Positions 17,615 through 26,010 of a stretch of DNA of 50,192 nt are shown here, piece by piece. Made by a program: the position numbers and the translations under genes. The stretch covers positions 35,001 to 85,192 of the forward strand of contig CALGZC010000032.1 of assembly GCA_937934745.1 (NCBI GenBank), given 5' to 3'. Source of the DNA: an uncultured Blastocatellia bacterium (GTDB lineage: Bacteria; Acidobacteriota; Blastocatellia; Chloracidobacteriales; Chloracidobacteriaceae). Under the pieces are notes generated by a model that saw nothing but the letters and a program-made list of their open reading frames with translations, searched no databases and had not been told where the DNA came from. Positions within the stretch are counted from its first letter, which is position 1; every line of letters begins with the position of its first letter.

Positions 17615-18736
17615 ATGTCAACCGTTCTCATCGTAGACGACGAACAGTTTTTCCTGGACAGTGTTGTGAGTGGGTTATCGGCAATGCTGCCCGACATTAC
17701 CTTCATTCAGGCCAACCACGGCGAACAAGCACTGGAGAAACTCACACAGCAGCCGGTGGATGTTTTGGTGACCGACCTCAAGATGCCGGTGATGGATGGT
17801 TTCCAGCTCCTCAGCCGGTTGATGCAGTGGGAAACAACACCGGCTGTCATCGTCATGACTGCGTTTGGGACGGCCGACATCGAGCGGGATGTGCGCAATC
17901 TCGGCGCTATTGACTACATTGAGAAGCCGATTGACTTACCGACACTGACGAACAGCATTCGCCGCGCACTCGAGCGACGTGCTGGTGGCTACTTGCGCGG
18001 CATCAACCTCGCCGGGTTCTTGCAACTGCTTGTGCTTGAGCAAAAGTCTTGCCGCCTTGTGATCCGGCAGGGGCAGCAACGTGGGGAACTCTGTTTTGAG
18101 CAGGGAAACCTTGTTCACGCAGTTTTAGATGACCTCCAAGGGGAAGCAGCAGCTCATGCCATTGTCACCTGGGTCAGTCCTGAGATTGCTCTACATCCAC
18201 CGGTCAAAAACGTCCCCCAAACGATTCACACCTCACTGGACCAGCTCTTGCTCGATGCACATCAAATGCTGGACGAGCAACGGCGCGACACTTGGAAAGC
18301 GCTCGACCTCGAGATTTCCCCAGACGCAAGCTCTCACGCGCAATCTGTCCCTACGAAGGAAACCTACGACATGGGCAACATTAAAGAATCACTCATGGCG
18401 ATCATGGATATTGAAGGGTGTATTGGGGCTGCGCTCGCCGATTGGAAAAGCGGCATGTGCCTCGGCTCAATCGGCGGTACTTCTTCTTACAACCTAGAAG
18501 TTGCCGCAGCCAGTAATACAGAGGTTGTCCGCGCCAAAATGAAAGTTGTCGCGCACCTTAACCTCAAGGAAACCATCGAGGATATTTTCATCACCCTGGA
18601 CACCCAGTATCACATCATCTGGTTTGTCAAAAACGCCCCCAACCTGTTTTTCTATGTCGCCATCAGGAAAGGTCCCGGCAACTTAGCGCTTGCCCGCTAC
18701 AAACTGTCGCAAATTGAAAGCAATCTGACCGTGTAG
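17615..18736 (+). CDS. REC-DUF4388 (PATAN)-roadblock/LC7 fusion regulator
   Basis: A 373-residue three-domain signalling protein with no DNA-binding domain. Residues 1-122 are a receiver with phospho-acceptor D54 (VLVTDLKMPVMDG) and K104. Residues about 126-225 match DUF4388/PATAN (NLAGFLQLLVLEQKSCRLVI, then GELCFEQGNLVHAVLDD), a domain also found in cyanobacterial PatA. Residues about 253-370 look like a roadblock/LC7 (MglB-type) domain, starting MGNIKESLMAIMDIEGCIGA. Such domains regulate Ras-like GTPases. An in-frame ATG at residue 253 (18371) has AAGGA ten bases upstream, so the roadblock part may also be made alone. Output is therefore probably protein-protein, for example control of polarity or a GTPase. 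It follows a sigma-54-like promoter. Confidence 0.85.
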   Translation: MSTVLIVDDEQFFLDSVVSGLSAMLPDITFIQANHGEQALEKLTQQPVDVLVTDLKMPVMDGFQLLSRLMQWETTPAVIVMTAFGTADIERDVRNLGAIDYIEKPIDLPTLTNSIRRALERRAGGYLRGINLAGFLQLLVLEQKSCRLVIRQGQQRGELCFEQGNLVHAVLDDLQGEAAAHAIVTWVSPEIALHPPVKNVPQTIHTSLDQLLLDAHQMLDEQRRDTWKALDLEISPDASSHAQSVPTKETYDMGNIKESLMAIMDIEGCIGAALADWKSGMCLGSIGGTSSYNLEVAAASNTEVVRAKMKVVAHLNLKETIEDIFITLDTQYHIIWFVKNAPNLFFYVAIRKGPGNLALARYKLSQIESNLTV

Positions 18737-18738
18737 CC

Positions 18739-18764
18739 CAGTGGGCCGAGGCACAGGCCCATTG
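18739..18764 (+). terminator. Terminator-like hairpin after the roadblock gene
   Basis: CAGTGGGCC pairs with GGCCCATTG (9 bp with one G-U) around an 8-base loop, starting three bases after the stop codon. There is no U tract, so factor-independent termination is doubtful; it may instead mark the transcript's 3' end. Confidence 0.35.
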
Positions 18765-18878
18765 TCCAGACCCAACATCCGTACCTGCCGGGTGCTCATT
18801 GCAGCTCAGGCTGGATTTCGCTACAACGTAGCTGTTTCTATTCACAGGGAAAGCTTCCGCGCCAAGTTTTTGCCAAAC

Positions 18879-20090
18879 ATGAGCCTTATGAACAATCCTG
18901 CAGGGTTTCGTCCCGCCGAGCGGACCACAAACTATAACTATGCAATCCGTAACATTGTTGCAGCGGCCAAGGCCGTCGAAGCCGCCGGGCAGCCAGTGAC
19001 CTATCTCAACATTGGTGACCCGGTACTCTACGGTTTCCAGCCCCCAGGCTCGCTCGTGGAGGCGCTTGCGCGCGCCGTCCGCGATGGCGATAACGGCTAT
19101 GCTCCATCGGTTGGGACGCTGGCCGCCCGGGAGGCCATCGTCCGCGATGCCGAAAGACGCGGTGTGTATCTGACGCCGGAGGACGTAGTTGTGAGTTCCG
19201 GCGCATCTGAAGCGGCGGATATGCTGTTGAGCGCCCTTCTGGAGCCGGGTGACGACGTGCTGACGCCGTGTCCAACCTATCCGCTCTACACGGCGATCAC
19301 GGCAAAGCTAGGTGCCCGCGAAAACTACTACCGCCTCGACCCAGCGCAAGGATGGCAGCCGGACCCGGATGACATTCGCGCCAAGATCACACCCCGGACG
19401 CGCGCCATGGTCATCATTAACCCAAACAATCCCTGTGGCGCCGTCTATGACGCCCGACTGCTGCTGGAACTGCTGACCATTGCCGAGGAGCACAACCTTG
19501 TCGTCATTGCCGATGAGGTGTACTGCCGGTTGACGTATGGTCCGCCGCCCCCGCCGCTGGCGCAGCTGGCGGCCGGCATGGATGTGCCGGTTGTCACACT
19601 GGAAAGTCTCTCGAAGTCGCACCTTGTCCCCGGCTGGCGGGTCGGCTGGATGACCTACACGAATACCCACCGGTTTGGTGATGTCATTGCTGCCGTCCGT
19701 AAAATTGCGGAAGCGCGGATTTGCAGCCCGCTGCCGACCCAACAGGTGTTGCCGGCAGCGCTGGCCGACCAATCCCATCTACCGGCGCTGATCGAGGCGC
19801 TGCAGCTCCGGGCGGCCATCACCGTTGAGGCGCTCAATGCCGTGCCCGGCCTGCATTGTGTCGCTCCCCAAGCAGCTTTCTACGTGATGGGACAGGTCGA
19901 AGACCTGCACGGGCAGACGGATGAGGAATTTGTCCTGGCACTGTTACGTGCCACCGGCATTTTGTTTGTCCATGGGTCAGGGTTTGGTCTGGATCCAAAC
20001 GCCGGCTACTTCCGAATTGTCTTTTTGCCGCCGCCGGAGACACTGCGCGATGTCTATGCCCGCCTTGCCTCTTTTCTACGCCAATCCTAA
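18879..20090 (+). CDS. Class I PLP aminotransferase, AlaA/AlaT-like
   Basis: A 403-residue fold-type I aminotransferase. It has the NPNNPCG motif (181-187), DEVY (212-215) and the PLP-binding K246 in ESLSKSHLVPGWRVGW. The SLSK-x3-x-PGWRVGW pattern resembles alanine-type enzymes (AlaA, archaeal alanine aminotransferases) more than aspartate or aromatic ones, so alanine-glutamate transamination is the best guess. The frame is open from 18741, but the sequence before MSLMNN looks non-coding and the family starts near here, so ATG 18879 (or 18888) was preferred. It stands alone, 142 bp after the roadblock gene. Confidence 0.86.
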   Translation: MSLMNNPAGFRPAERTTNYNYAIRNIVAAAKAVEAAGQPVTYLNIGDPVLYGFQPPGSLVEALARAVRDGDNGYAPSVGTLAAREAIVRDAERRGVYLTPEDVVVSSGASEAADMLLSALLEPGDDVLTPCPTYPLYTAITAKLGARENYYRLDPAQGWQPDPDDIRAKITPRTRAMVIINPNNPCGAVYDARLLLELLTIAEEHNLVVIADEVYCRLTYGPPPPPLAQLAAGMDVPVVTLESLSKSHLVPGWRVGWMTYTNTHRFGDVIAAVRKIAEARICSPLPTQQVLPAALADQSHLPALIEALQLRAAITVEALNAVPGLHCVAPQAAFYVMGQVEDLHGQTDEEFVLALLRATGILFVHGSGFGLDPNAGYFRIVFLPPPETLRDVYARLASFLRQS

Positions 20091-20105
20091 CCCGTGAATG
20101 TGCCT

Positions 20106-20135
20106 TGCTCGGTGGACATCTGCTCGGTGAACATC
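20106..20135 (+). repeat. 15-bp tandem repeat upstream of sppA
   Basis: TGCTCGGTGGACATC is followed directly by TGCTCGGTGAACATC, 14 of 15 identical. It lies between the aminotransferase stop and the sppA start, about 85 bp before the latter. Confidence 0.75.
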
Positions 20136-20219
20136 AGCGACGAACACCAGACTAAAATGACCTCCGCCGTGTGAGGCTGCGTGCTGCGGTGCACGGCGAC
20201 GACTGAAGCGGGCATCAGT

Positions 20220-22040
20220 ATGCGAGAGTTTCTGAAGTACGTGTTTGCGAGCCTGACCGGTAGCTTGATTTTCTTTGCCCTCTTGCTGGGTGGGTTGCTC
20301 CTACTGGCCGCATCCATTGCCTCGCTATCCGGCGGGCGCGGACCCGAACCTGAAGTCCGTGACAAGACCGTCCTTGTTTTCGATCTCTCAACCACGATTG
20401 CCGACATCGCGCCGAGTGAAGACGGACGCGACGTGAACGTTCAGCGCCTCCTGCGTGGCAGCGGCGGACGGCTTCTGGCGTTGAGCACCGTGCTGGATTG
20501 TCTGGACAAGGCCGCCGCCGACAAACGCATTGTCGCTCTGTACTTGCAGGGCAACCTGTTGAGCGACGGCTACGGTTCCGGTTTTGCCGCTCTGCGCGAA
20601 ATCCGCGACGCCTTACTGCGCTTCAAGGCCGCCGGTAAACCGATTTACGCCTACAACCAGGTTTATAGCGAACGGGATTACTACTTGGCCTCGGTGGCGG
20701 ACAAGATTTTTCTCCACCCCTTTGGGGCGATTGAAATGAACGGCCTTGTCTCGGAAATGATGTTCTTTGGCGAGGCGTTCAAAAAGTACGGCGTAGGAAT
20801 CCAGGTGACGCGGGTCGGTAAATACAAGTCGGCCGTTGAACCGCTTATCCTCAACAAAATGAGTCCTGAAAGTCGGGAGCAAACGCAAAAGCTGCTGGAT
20901 GACGTGTGGGGGGAGTTTGTCGGCAACGTCGCCTCCAGCCGCCAACTGACGCCGGACGACCTGCACCGCCTGGCCAATGAAAAGGCCATTCTGACCGGCG
21001 AAGAGGCCGTTGCGGCTAAGTTGGCCGACCAAACGGCGTATTTCGACCAAGTGCTCGGTGAACTGCGCACAGTTTCCGGCGTGAGCGACCCGAACGCGCC
21101 TTTTCGGCAGGTGCATCTGACCAGTTACGCCCGGGTCTCGCGGCGCGCGCTGGGGCTTGAGCGCACCTCCCGCAATGTCATTGCCGTCGTGTACGCCGAA
21201 GGCGACATTGTGGATGGACAGGGCGATGACAACCAGATCGGTGGGGATCGGTTCGCCAAGGAAGTCCGTCGGCTGCGGCAGGACCGCGATGTCAAAGCCA
21301 TTGTGCTGCGGGTCAACAGTCCCGGTGGCAGCGCCCTGGCGTCGGAGGTCATTCGACGCGAACTGGCCGAAACGCGTGCGGCCGGCAAACCGGTGATCGT
21401 CTCCATGGGGAGCGTCGCGGCCTCGGGCGGCTATTGGATTGCCACTGCCGGCGACAAAATCTTTGCCGCGCCGAATACCATTACCGGTTCCATCGGCGTC
21501 TTCGGCGTTCTGCCGAACATCCAGAAACTCGCTGCCGATTACGGTGTGACGTGGGATACGGCCAAGACCAACCGCTACGCCGATCTTGGAACCCTGACAC
21601 GCCCCAAGACCGAGGATGAACTCAAGCTCATTCAGGCCAACGTGGATCGGATTTACGATGAGTTTCTGAAACGCGTTGCCGAAGCGCGCAAGCTCTCGAA
21701 GGAAGCGGTCCAGGAGATTGCCCAGGGCCGGGTGTGGTCTGGCGCCGAGGCCAAACGGCTCGGTTTGGTGGATGACTTTGGCGGTTTGGAAGTCGCCATC
21801 CGCGCGGCGGCCGAAACCGCTCGTTTAGGTGCGGACTGGAAGGTTGCTGAGTATCCAAAACGCCGCAGCTTGGCAGACCAACTGGCCAAACTCCTCGCAG
21901 ATGAGGATACCGACCGACTGGTGCAGAGCCCTCTCCGGCGCGAGTTGGAACGGGTCTGCACTGACGTGGCCGGACTGGCAGCCTTCAATGACCCACTGGG
22001 GGTTTACGCACGGATGCCCTTCACCCTCCGCTTCGACTAG
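20220..22040 (+). CDS. sppA: Signal peptide peptidase SppA, 67K type
   Basis: A 606-residue membrane serine protease that degrades cleaved signal peptides and possibly other membrane peptides. After a short cytoplasmic start, residues about 12-38 form a single transmembrane anchor (SLIFFALLLGGLLLLAASIA). Two S49 peptidase domains follow. The catalytic Lys is K203 in RVGKYKSAVEPL of the first domain and the nucleophile is S402 in VAASGGYW of the second, the same split dyad as E. coli SppA. I chose ATG 20220, which begins the anchor segment, rather than the 20181 extension. It is followed by the HD-GYP regulator 72 bp downstream. Confidence 0.95.
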   Translation: MREFLKYVFASLTGSLIFFALLLGGLLLLAASIASLSGGRGPEPEVRDKTVLVFDLSTTIADIAPSEDGRDVNVQRLLRGSGGRLLALSTVLDCLDKAAADKRIVALYLQGNLLSDGYGSGFAALREIRDALLRFKAAGKPIYAYNQVYSERDYYLASVADKIFLHPFGAIEMNGLVSEMMFFGEAFKKYGVGIQVTRVGKYKSAVEPLILNKMSPESREQTQKLLDDVWGEFVGNVASSRQLTPDDLHRLANEKAILTGEEAVAAKLADQTAYFDQVLGELRTVSGVSDPNAPFRQVHLTSYARVSRRALGLERTSRNVIAVVYAEGDIVDGQGDDNQIGGDRFAKEVRRLRQDRDVKAIVLRVNSPGGSALASEVIRRELAETRAAGKPVIVSMGSVAASGGYWIATAGDKIFAAPNTITGSIGVFGVLPNIQKLAADYGVTWDTAKTNRYADLGTLTRPKTEDELKLIQANVDRIYDEFLKRVAEARKLSKEAVQEIAQGRVWSGAEAKRLGLVDDFGGLEVAIRAAAETARLGADWKVAEYPKRRSLADQLAKLLADEDTDRLVQSPLRRELERVCTDVAGLAAFNDPLGVYARMPFTLRFD

Positions 22041-22112
22041 GACCTGGACGTGAGAGAACGTCGGGCCCGGCAACCGAAAACGCAGACGCACTTCTTTCTG
22101 AGATACAAGGCC

Positions 22113-23261
22113 ATGGATAACACCCGTATCCGAGACGCCAAGATTCTTGTGGTTGACGATCTCGAACTCAACATCAAACTGCTGGAAAATTTGCTCGCAG
22201 AGGCTGGTTATCAGAACGTCTACAGTACGACCGATTCCCGGCAGGTCGCGCAACTGTACCGGGAACTCTCCCCCGATCTGGTGATCCTTGACCTGCACAT
22301 GCCATACCGGGATGGCTTCCAAGTCATGGCTGACCTCCACGAAATCGAGCAGGATTCCTACATTCCGGTTCTTGTTCTGACCGGACTGCCCGACCATGCC
22401 ACGCGGCTTCGCGCCCTCGAGGCCGGCGCACGTGACTTCCTGAGCAAACCCTTTGAACACGTGGAAGCCCTGGCGCGCATTCGCAACATGATTGAAGTGC
22501 GCCTGCTGCACAATGACATCCGGGAACAGAACCGGTGGCTTGAGGAAAAAGTGCGCGAACGCACCCAACAGCTTCGGGAGACACAACTTGAAATCGTCCG
22601 GCGGTTGGGGCGTGCCGCGGAGTACCGCGACAATGTGACCGGCATGCACGTTATTCGGATGAGCCACTACTGCGCAGAGCTGGCCCGCGCCATCGGTTGG
22701 GATGAAGAAGCCTGCGAAATGCTCCTGCACGCCAGCCCGATGCACGATATTGGGAAGATCGGGATTCCCGACCGGATTCTGCTCAAGGAAGGGAAACTCA
22801 CGCCCGAAGAATGGGAAGTGATGAAGTCGCATGCCACCATCGGCGCGGAGTTACTGAGCGGCTCCAGTTCGCCGCTCATGCAAATGGCCATGGAAATTGC
22901 CCTTTCCCACCACGAGAAGTGGGACGGCTCCGGTTATCCACGCGGTCTCAAAGGCGAAGCGATCCCGATAGTCGGGCGGATTGTGGCGCTGTGCGATGTG
23001 TTTGATGCCCTGACGACAGAGCGCCCTTACAAACAGGCCTGGTCCGTTGAGGCGGTGATCGCCGAGCTGGAACGCCAGAGTGGAAAGCACTTTGATCCCT
23101 ATCTGGTGGAAACGTTTAAGTCAATTCTGCCTAAAATTTTGCAAATCCGTGAGCGTTACACGGAAAAAGCGGCTGTGGCCAGGCAGAGCGGCAGCCACCA
23201 CCAGCCACTTCTCCCGGACAACAAGCACCACCTGCCGCCGTACTTTCAACCCCAACCGTAA
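22113..23261 (+). CDS. Response regulator with HD-GYP domain (cyclic-di-GMP phosphodiesterase)
   Basis: A 382-residue RpfG-type protein. The receiver domain (9-125) has D15-D16, phospho-acceptor D60 (LVILDLHMPYRDG) and K112. A coiled-coil linker (about 130-162) leads into the HD-GYP domain (165-360). Metal and catalytic residues are complete: HD at 211-212 (MHDIGKIGIPD), HH at 266-267, and the GYP triad at 274-276 in DGSGYPRG, so it should hydrolyse cyclic-di-GMP. The His-rich C-terminal tail (SHHQPLL, KHHLPPYF) is unusual. The frame is open from 22050, but ATG 22113 has AAGG upstream and begins just before the receiver. No adjacent kinase is present. Confidence 0.93.
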   Translation: MDNTRIRDAKILVVDDLELNIKLLENLLAEAGYQNVYSTTDSRQVAQLYRELSPDLVILDLHMPYRDGFQVMADLHEIEQDSYIPVLVLTGLPDHATRLRALEAGARDFLSKPFEHVEALARIRNMIEVRLLHNDIREQNRWLEEKVRERTQQLRETQLEIVRRLGRAAEYRDNVTGMHVIRMSHYCAELARAIGWDEEACEMLLHASPMHDIGKIGIPDRILLKEGKLTPEEWEVMKSHATIGAELLSGSSSPLMQMAMEIALSHHEKWDGSGYPRGLKGEAIPIVGRIVALCDVFDALTTERPYKQAWSVEAVIAELERQSGKHFDPYLVETFKSILPKILQIRERYTEKAAVARQSGSHHQPLLPDNKHHLPPYFQPQP

Positions 23262-23302
23262 TCTCCATCCAACCGGCACGTGGCAGGCTCCACCCGCCCG
23301 CC

Positions 23303-23318
23303 GGCCACGGCGGTGGCC
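23303..23318 (+). terminator. GC hairpin downstream of the HD-GYP gene
   Basis: GGCCAC and GTGGCC form a perfect 6-bp stem with a GGCG loop 41 bases after the stop codon, in a 178-bp gap before yebC. No U tract follows, so its role as a terminator is a guess. Confidence 0.25.
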
Positions 23319-23439
23319 CTGCACGCCTTCCGACACAGGATGCGGGCGTCCCTGTCTATGGTAGAGTCACGGACACCAAGGCTGCTGATCGCAGGCCAAG
23401 TATGCTCTCGACACTGTTTTGCTGAGGAAGACCACCATC

Positions 23440-24186
23440 ATGTCTGGTCATAGCAAGTGGCACACCATCAAGCACAAAAAAGGCGCGCTGGATGCCAAGC
23501 GCGGTAAGATTACAACACGCCTTGTCAAAGAACTGACGGTGGCGGCGCGGGTCGGCGGCGGCGACCCGGCCGGCAACCCGCGTTTGCGCAAGGCCATCGC
23601 CGATGCCAAAGCCGAGAACATCCCCAATGACACCATCGAACGGGCGATCAAGCGCGGCACCGGCGAGATTGAAGGTGCCTCGTATGAGGAGATCATCTAC
23701 GAGGGTTACGGCCCGGCCGGCGTCGCCATCCTCATTGAGGCCGCAACCGACAATCGCAATCGAACGGTGAGTGAACTACGGCACCTCTTTTCTAAAAACG
23801 GCGGCAACTTGGGTGAAACCGGCAGCGTGAGCTGGCTCTTCGATCCGAAGGGGGTCATCACGCTTGAGAAAAGTGTGAAATCCGAGGAAGAACTGTTCGA
23901 GATTGCCGTCGGAGCCGGCGCAGAAGACCTGCGCGATCTGGGTGAGTACTGGGAAATCCAAACGCAGCCAGAAGCCTTTGACGACGTTCTGGCCGCACTG
24001 AAGGCAGCGAACATCCCGACCGTTTCTGCCGATCTGACGCGCGTTCCCAAAACCTACGTCAAGCTGGAAGGCAAGGATGCTCAGCAAATGCTCAAGCTGT
24101 ACGACGCGCTCGACGACCATGACGATGTACAGAAAATCTCGACGAACTTCGAGATAGACGATGCCGAATTCGACCGGCTGAAGTAA
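23440..24186 (+). CDS. yebC: YebC/PmpR family protein (TACO1-like translation factor)
   Basis: A 248-residue protein that begins with the invariant MSGHSKWHTIKHKK. Family members were annotated as transcription regulators; more recent work ties them to relief of ribosome stalling at proline stretches. Family hallmarks include AGNPRLRKAI, RAIKRGTG and YEEIIYEGYGP. The frame opens at TTG 23419, but ATG 23440 matches the family start and has GAGGAAG upstream. The alpha/beta hydrolase gene begins eight bases after its stop. Confidence 0.96.
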   Translation: MSGHSKWHTIKHKKGALDAKRGKITTRLVKELTVAARVGGGDPAGNPRLRKAIADAKAENIPNDTIERAIKRGTGEIEGASYEEIIYEGYGPAGVAILIEAATDNRNRTVSELRHLFSKNGGNLGETGSVSWLFDPKGVITLEKSVKSEEELFEIAVGAGAEDLRDLGEYWEIQTQPEAFDDVLAALKAANIPTVSADLTRVPKTYVKLEGKDAQQMLKLYDALDDHDDVQKISTNFEIDDAEFDRLK

Positions 24187-24194
24187 CACAGGGT

Positions 24195-25058
24195 ATGTCC
24201 TCACTGGCCGCACCACCCGTCAATGCACTGACTTCGGTCTGGTTGTGGCGCGGCCAGCGCATCCACTACGCCCGCCGTGGAGATGGCGACCCAGTCTTAC
24301 TCATCCACGGCATCAATGCAGCGGCATCCGCCTATGAAATGCGGAAGGTGTTTCTGGGGTTAGAAGATGCCTTTGAGGTGATTGCACCCGACTTGCCCGG
24401 TTTCGGGGCTTCCGAGCGGCGGCGAATGGATTACACGGCGACCCTGTACGTCGATTTCATCCACGACTTCTGCCGTGAACGCATCGGGACGGCCTGCCAC
24501 GTGATCGCCAGTTCGCTGGGTGCAGCGTATGTTATCCGCGCCGCCTATCTCGCTCCGGAGTTGTTTCGGAAACTGCTCCTCATTGCGCCGACCGGCATCC
24601 GCGCCCTCGCCGACGAACGTCCAACGTGCGGACGACGCTTGGCGCGTGACATCCTGTTCTCGCCCGTCGGGACGCTGCTGTTCCGCCTGCTCAGGACGCG
24701 GACTGCCATCCGGTATTTCATGACGACGCAGGGGTTTTATGACCCGCGCTGTTTGACACGTGCATACGAGGATTACCTATACCGTACCATGCGGGCGGCA
24801 AACGCCAAGTATGCGCCCATCGCCTTCCTGACCGGCATGGCAAACTGCAACATCAGTCTGGCGTTTGGGCGTTTGCCGATGCCGGTACAACTCGTCTGGG
24901 GGAAAGACGCGCGCACGACTCCGGCGTGGCAAGCAGAAGATTTTCTGGCGCGGAAACCGGATGCGCAACTGGTCCTGTTTGAACGGTGCGCCCTCCTGCC
25001 ACACGACGAGCAGGCGGACCGGTTCAACCAGTTGGCGAAACGTTTTCTACGCACCTGA
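24195..25058 (+). CDS. Alpha/beta hydrolase
   Basis: A 287-residue hydrolase of the alpha/beta fold. The oxyanion segment LLIHGINAAASAYEM (about 35-49) precedes the nucleophile elbow ASSLG, with S107 as nucleophile; Ala replaces the usual first Gly. The probable acid is in VWGKDARTT near 235, and the catalytic His in LLPHDEQADRF near 270. No signal peptide is seen. It lies between yebC (8 bp) and rsmI (5 bp), so it is co-transcribed. The fold and cap region resemble esterase/haloalkane-dehalogenase-type hydrolases, and the substrate cannot be inferred. Confidence 0.85.
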   Translation: MSSLAAPPVNALTSVWLWRGQRIHYARRGDGDPVLLIHGINAAASAYEMRKVFLGLEDAFEVIAPDLPGFGASERRRMDYTATLYVDFIHDFCRERIGTACHVIASSLGAAYVIRAAYLAPELFRKLLLIAPTGIRALADERPTCGRRLARDILFSPVGTLLFRLLRTRTAIRYFMTTQGFYDPRCLTRAYEDYLYRTMRAANAKYAPIAFLTGMANCNISLAFGRLPMPVQLVWGKDARTTPAWQAEDFLARKPDAQLVLFERCALLPHDEQADRFNQLAKRFLRT

Positions 25059-25063
25059 CACCG

Positions 25064-25918
25064 ATGCCGCTCTACGTTGTTCCAACACCGATTGGCAACT
25101 TGGAAGACCTAACGTACCGTGCGGTGCGCGTCCTGCGGGAGGCCGATCTGATTGCTTGCGAAGACACCCGCCGGACGCTCCAACTGCTACAGCACTACGG
25201 TATAGCCACCCGATTGGTGAGTTACCATACGCATAACGAACGTGGCCGGACACACGAACTCCTGGAGCTGTTGCGCAGCGGCCGGACGGTGGCGCTCGTC
25301 GCGGATGCGGGCACGCCCTTGGTTTCCGATCCGGGTGCTTATCTGGTACAGGCCGCCATTGCGGCACAGATACCTGTCATTGCCCTGCCGGGGGCCTGTG
25401 CCGCCGTGACGGCGTTGAGTGCGGCGGGGCTGCCGACGGACGGCTTTCGTTTCGTCGGGTTTCTTCCTGCCAAAGCTCAGGCGCGGCAGGCGGCCCTGAT
25501 GGCCCTTGCGGATGAACCGGTGACGCTTGTGTTTTACGAAGCTCCACATCGGCTACGGTCATTTCTCCAGGACGCTTGTGCCCTGCTCGGCGACCGGCCG
25601 GCCGTTGTGGCCCGGGAACTGACCAAACGGCACGAAACATACGTGCGCGGGACGCTGGACAGCTTAATGCGGCACTTCGCCACCGAATTACCACGTGGCG
25701 AGATCGTCGTGCTCATTGCCGGGAAGGTGGCTACGGCCCCCACGCCGCCGGATGACGCCGGCCTGGCGGATGAGATTGCACACTGTATTGCCGACCAGGG
25801 GCTGAGCCTCAGCGAAGCCGTAAAGCAAACGGCGCGCCGCTACGGATTGCCACGGCGCGACGTGTACCGGCAGTGGTTACACCACACTGCAGCTTCGGTT
25901 GCCAAAGGCAGGGCGTAG
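25064..25918 (+). CDS. rsmI: 16S rRNA (cytidine(1402)-2'-O)-methyltransferase
   Basis: A SAM-dependent tetrapyrrole-methylase-fold enzyme that 2'-O-methylates C1402 in the ribosomal decoding centre. The start MPLYVVPTPIGNLEDLTYRA and the ACEDTRRTLQLL segment are diagnostic, followed by VADAGTPLVSDPG and GFLPAK. The 284-residue length and C-terminal helical domain (LSLSEAVKQTARRYGLPRRDVYR) are typical. An upstream extension of the frame overlaps the hydrolase gene and was rejected. The partner N4-methylase RsmH is not in the window. Confidence 0.96.
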   Translation: MPLYVVPTPIGNLEDLTYRAVRVLREADLIACEDTRRTLQLLQHYGIATRLVSYHTHNERGRTHELLELLRSGRTVALVADAGTPLVSDPGAYLVQAAIAAQIPVIALPGACAAVTALSAAGLPTDGFRFVGFLPAKAQARQAALMALADEPVTLVFYEAPHRLRSFLQDACALLGDRPAVVARELTKRHETYVRGTLDSLMRHFATELPRGEIVVLIAGKVATAPTPPDDAGLADEIAHCIADQGLSLSEAVKQTARRYGLPRRDVYRQWLHHTAASVAKGRA

Positions 25919-26010
25919 CTGCTATGCGTTAGCTACCTCGACAACTCTGTTATTCGTGTTTGCCACTCCTTGCTTGCCACACACCAGTTGTGGGCAACGG
26001 CTGTGTGTTT

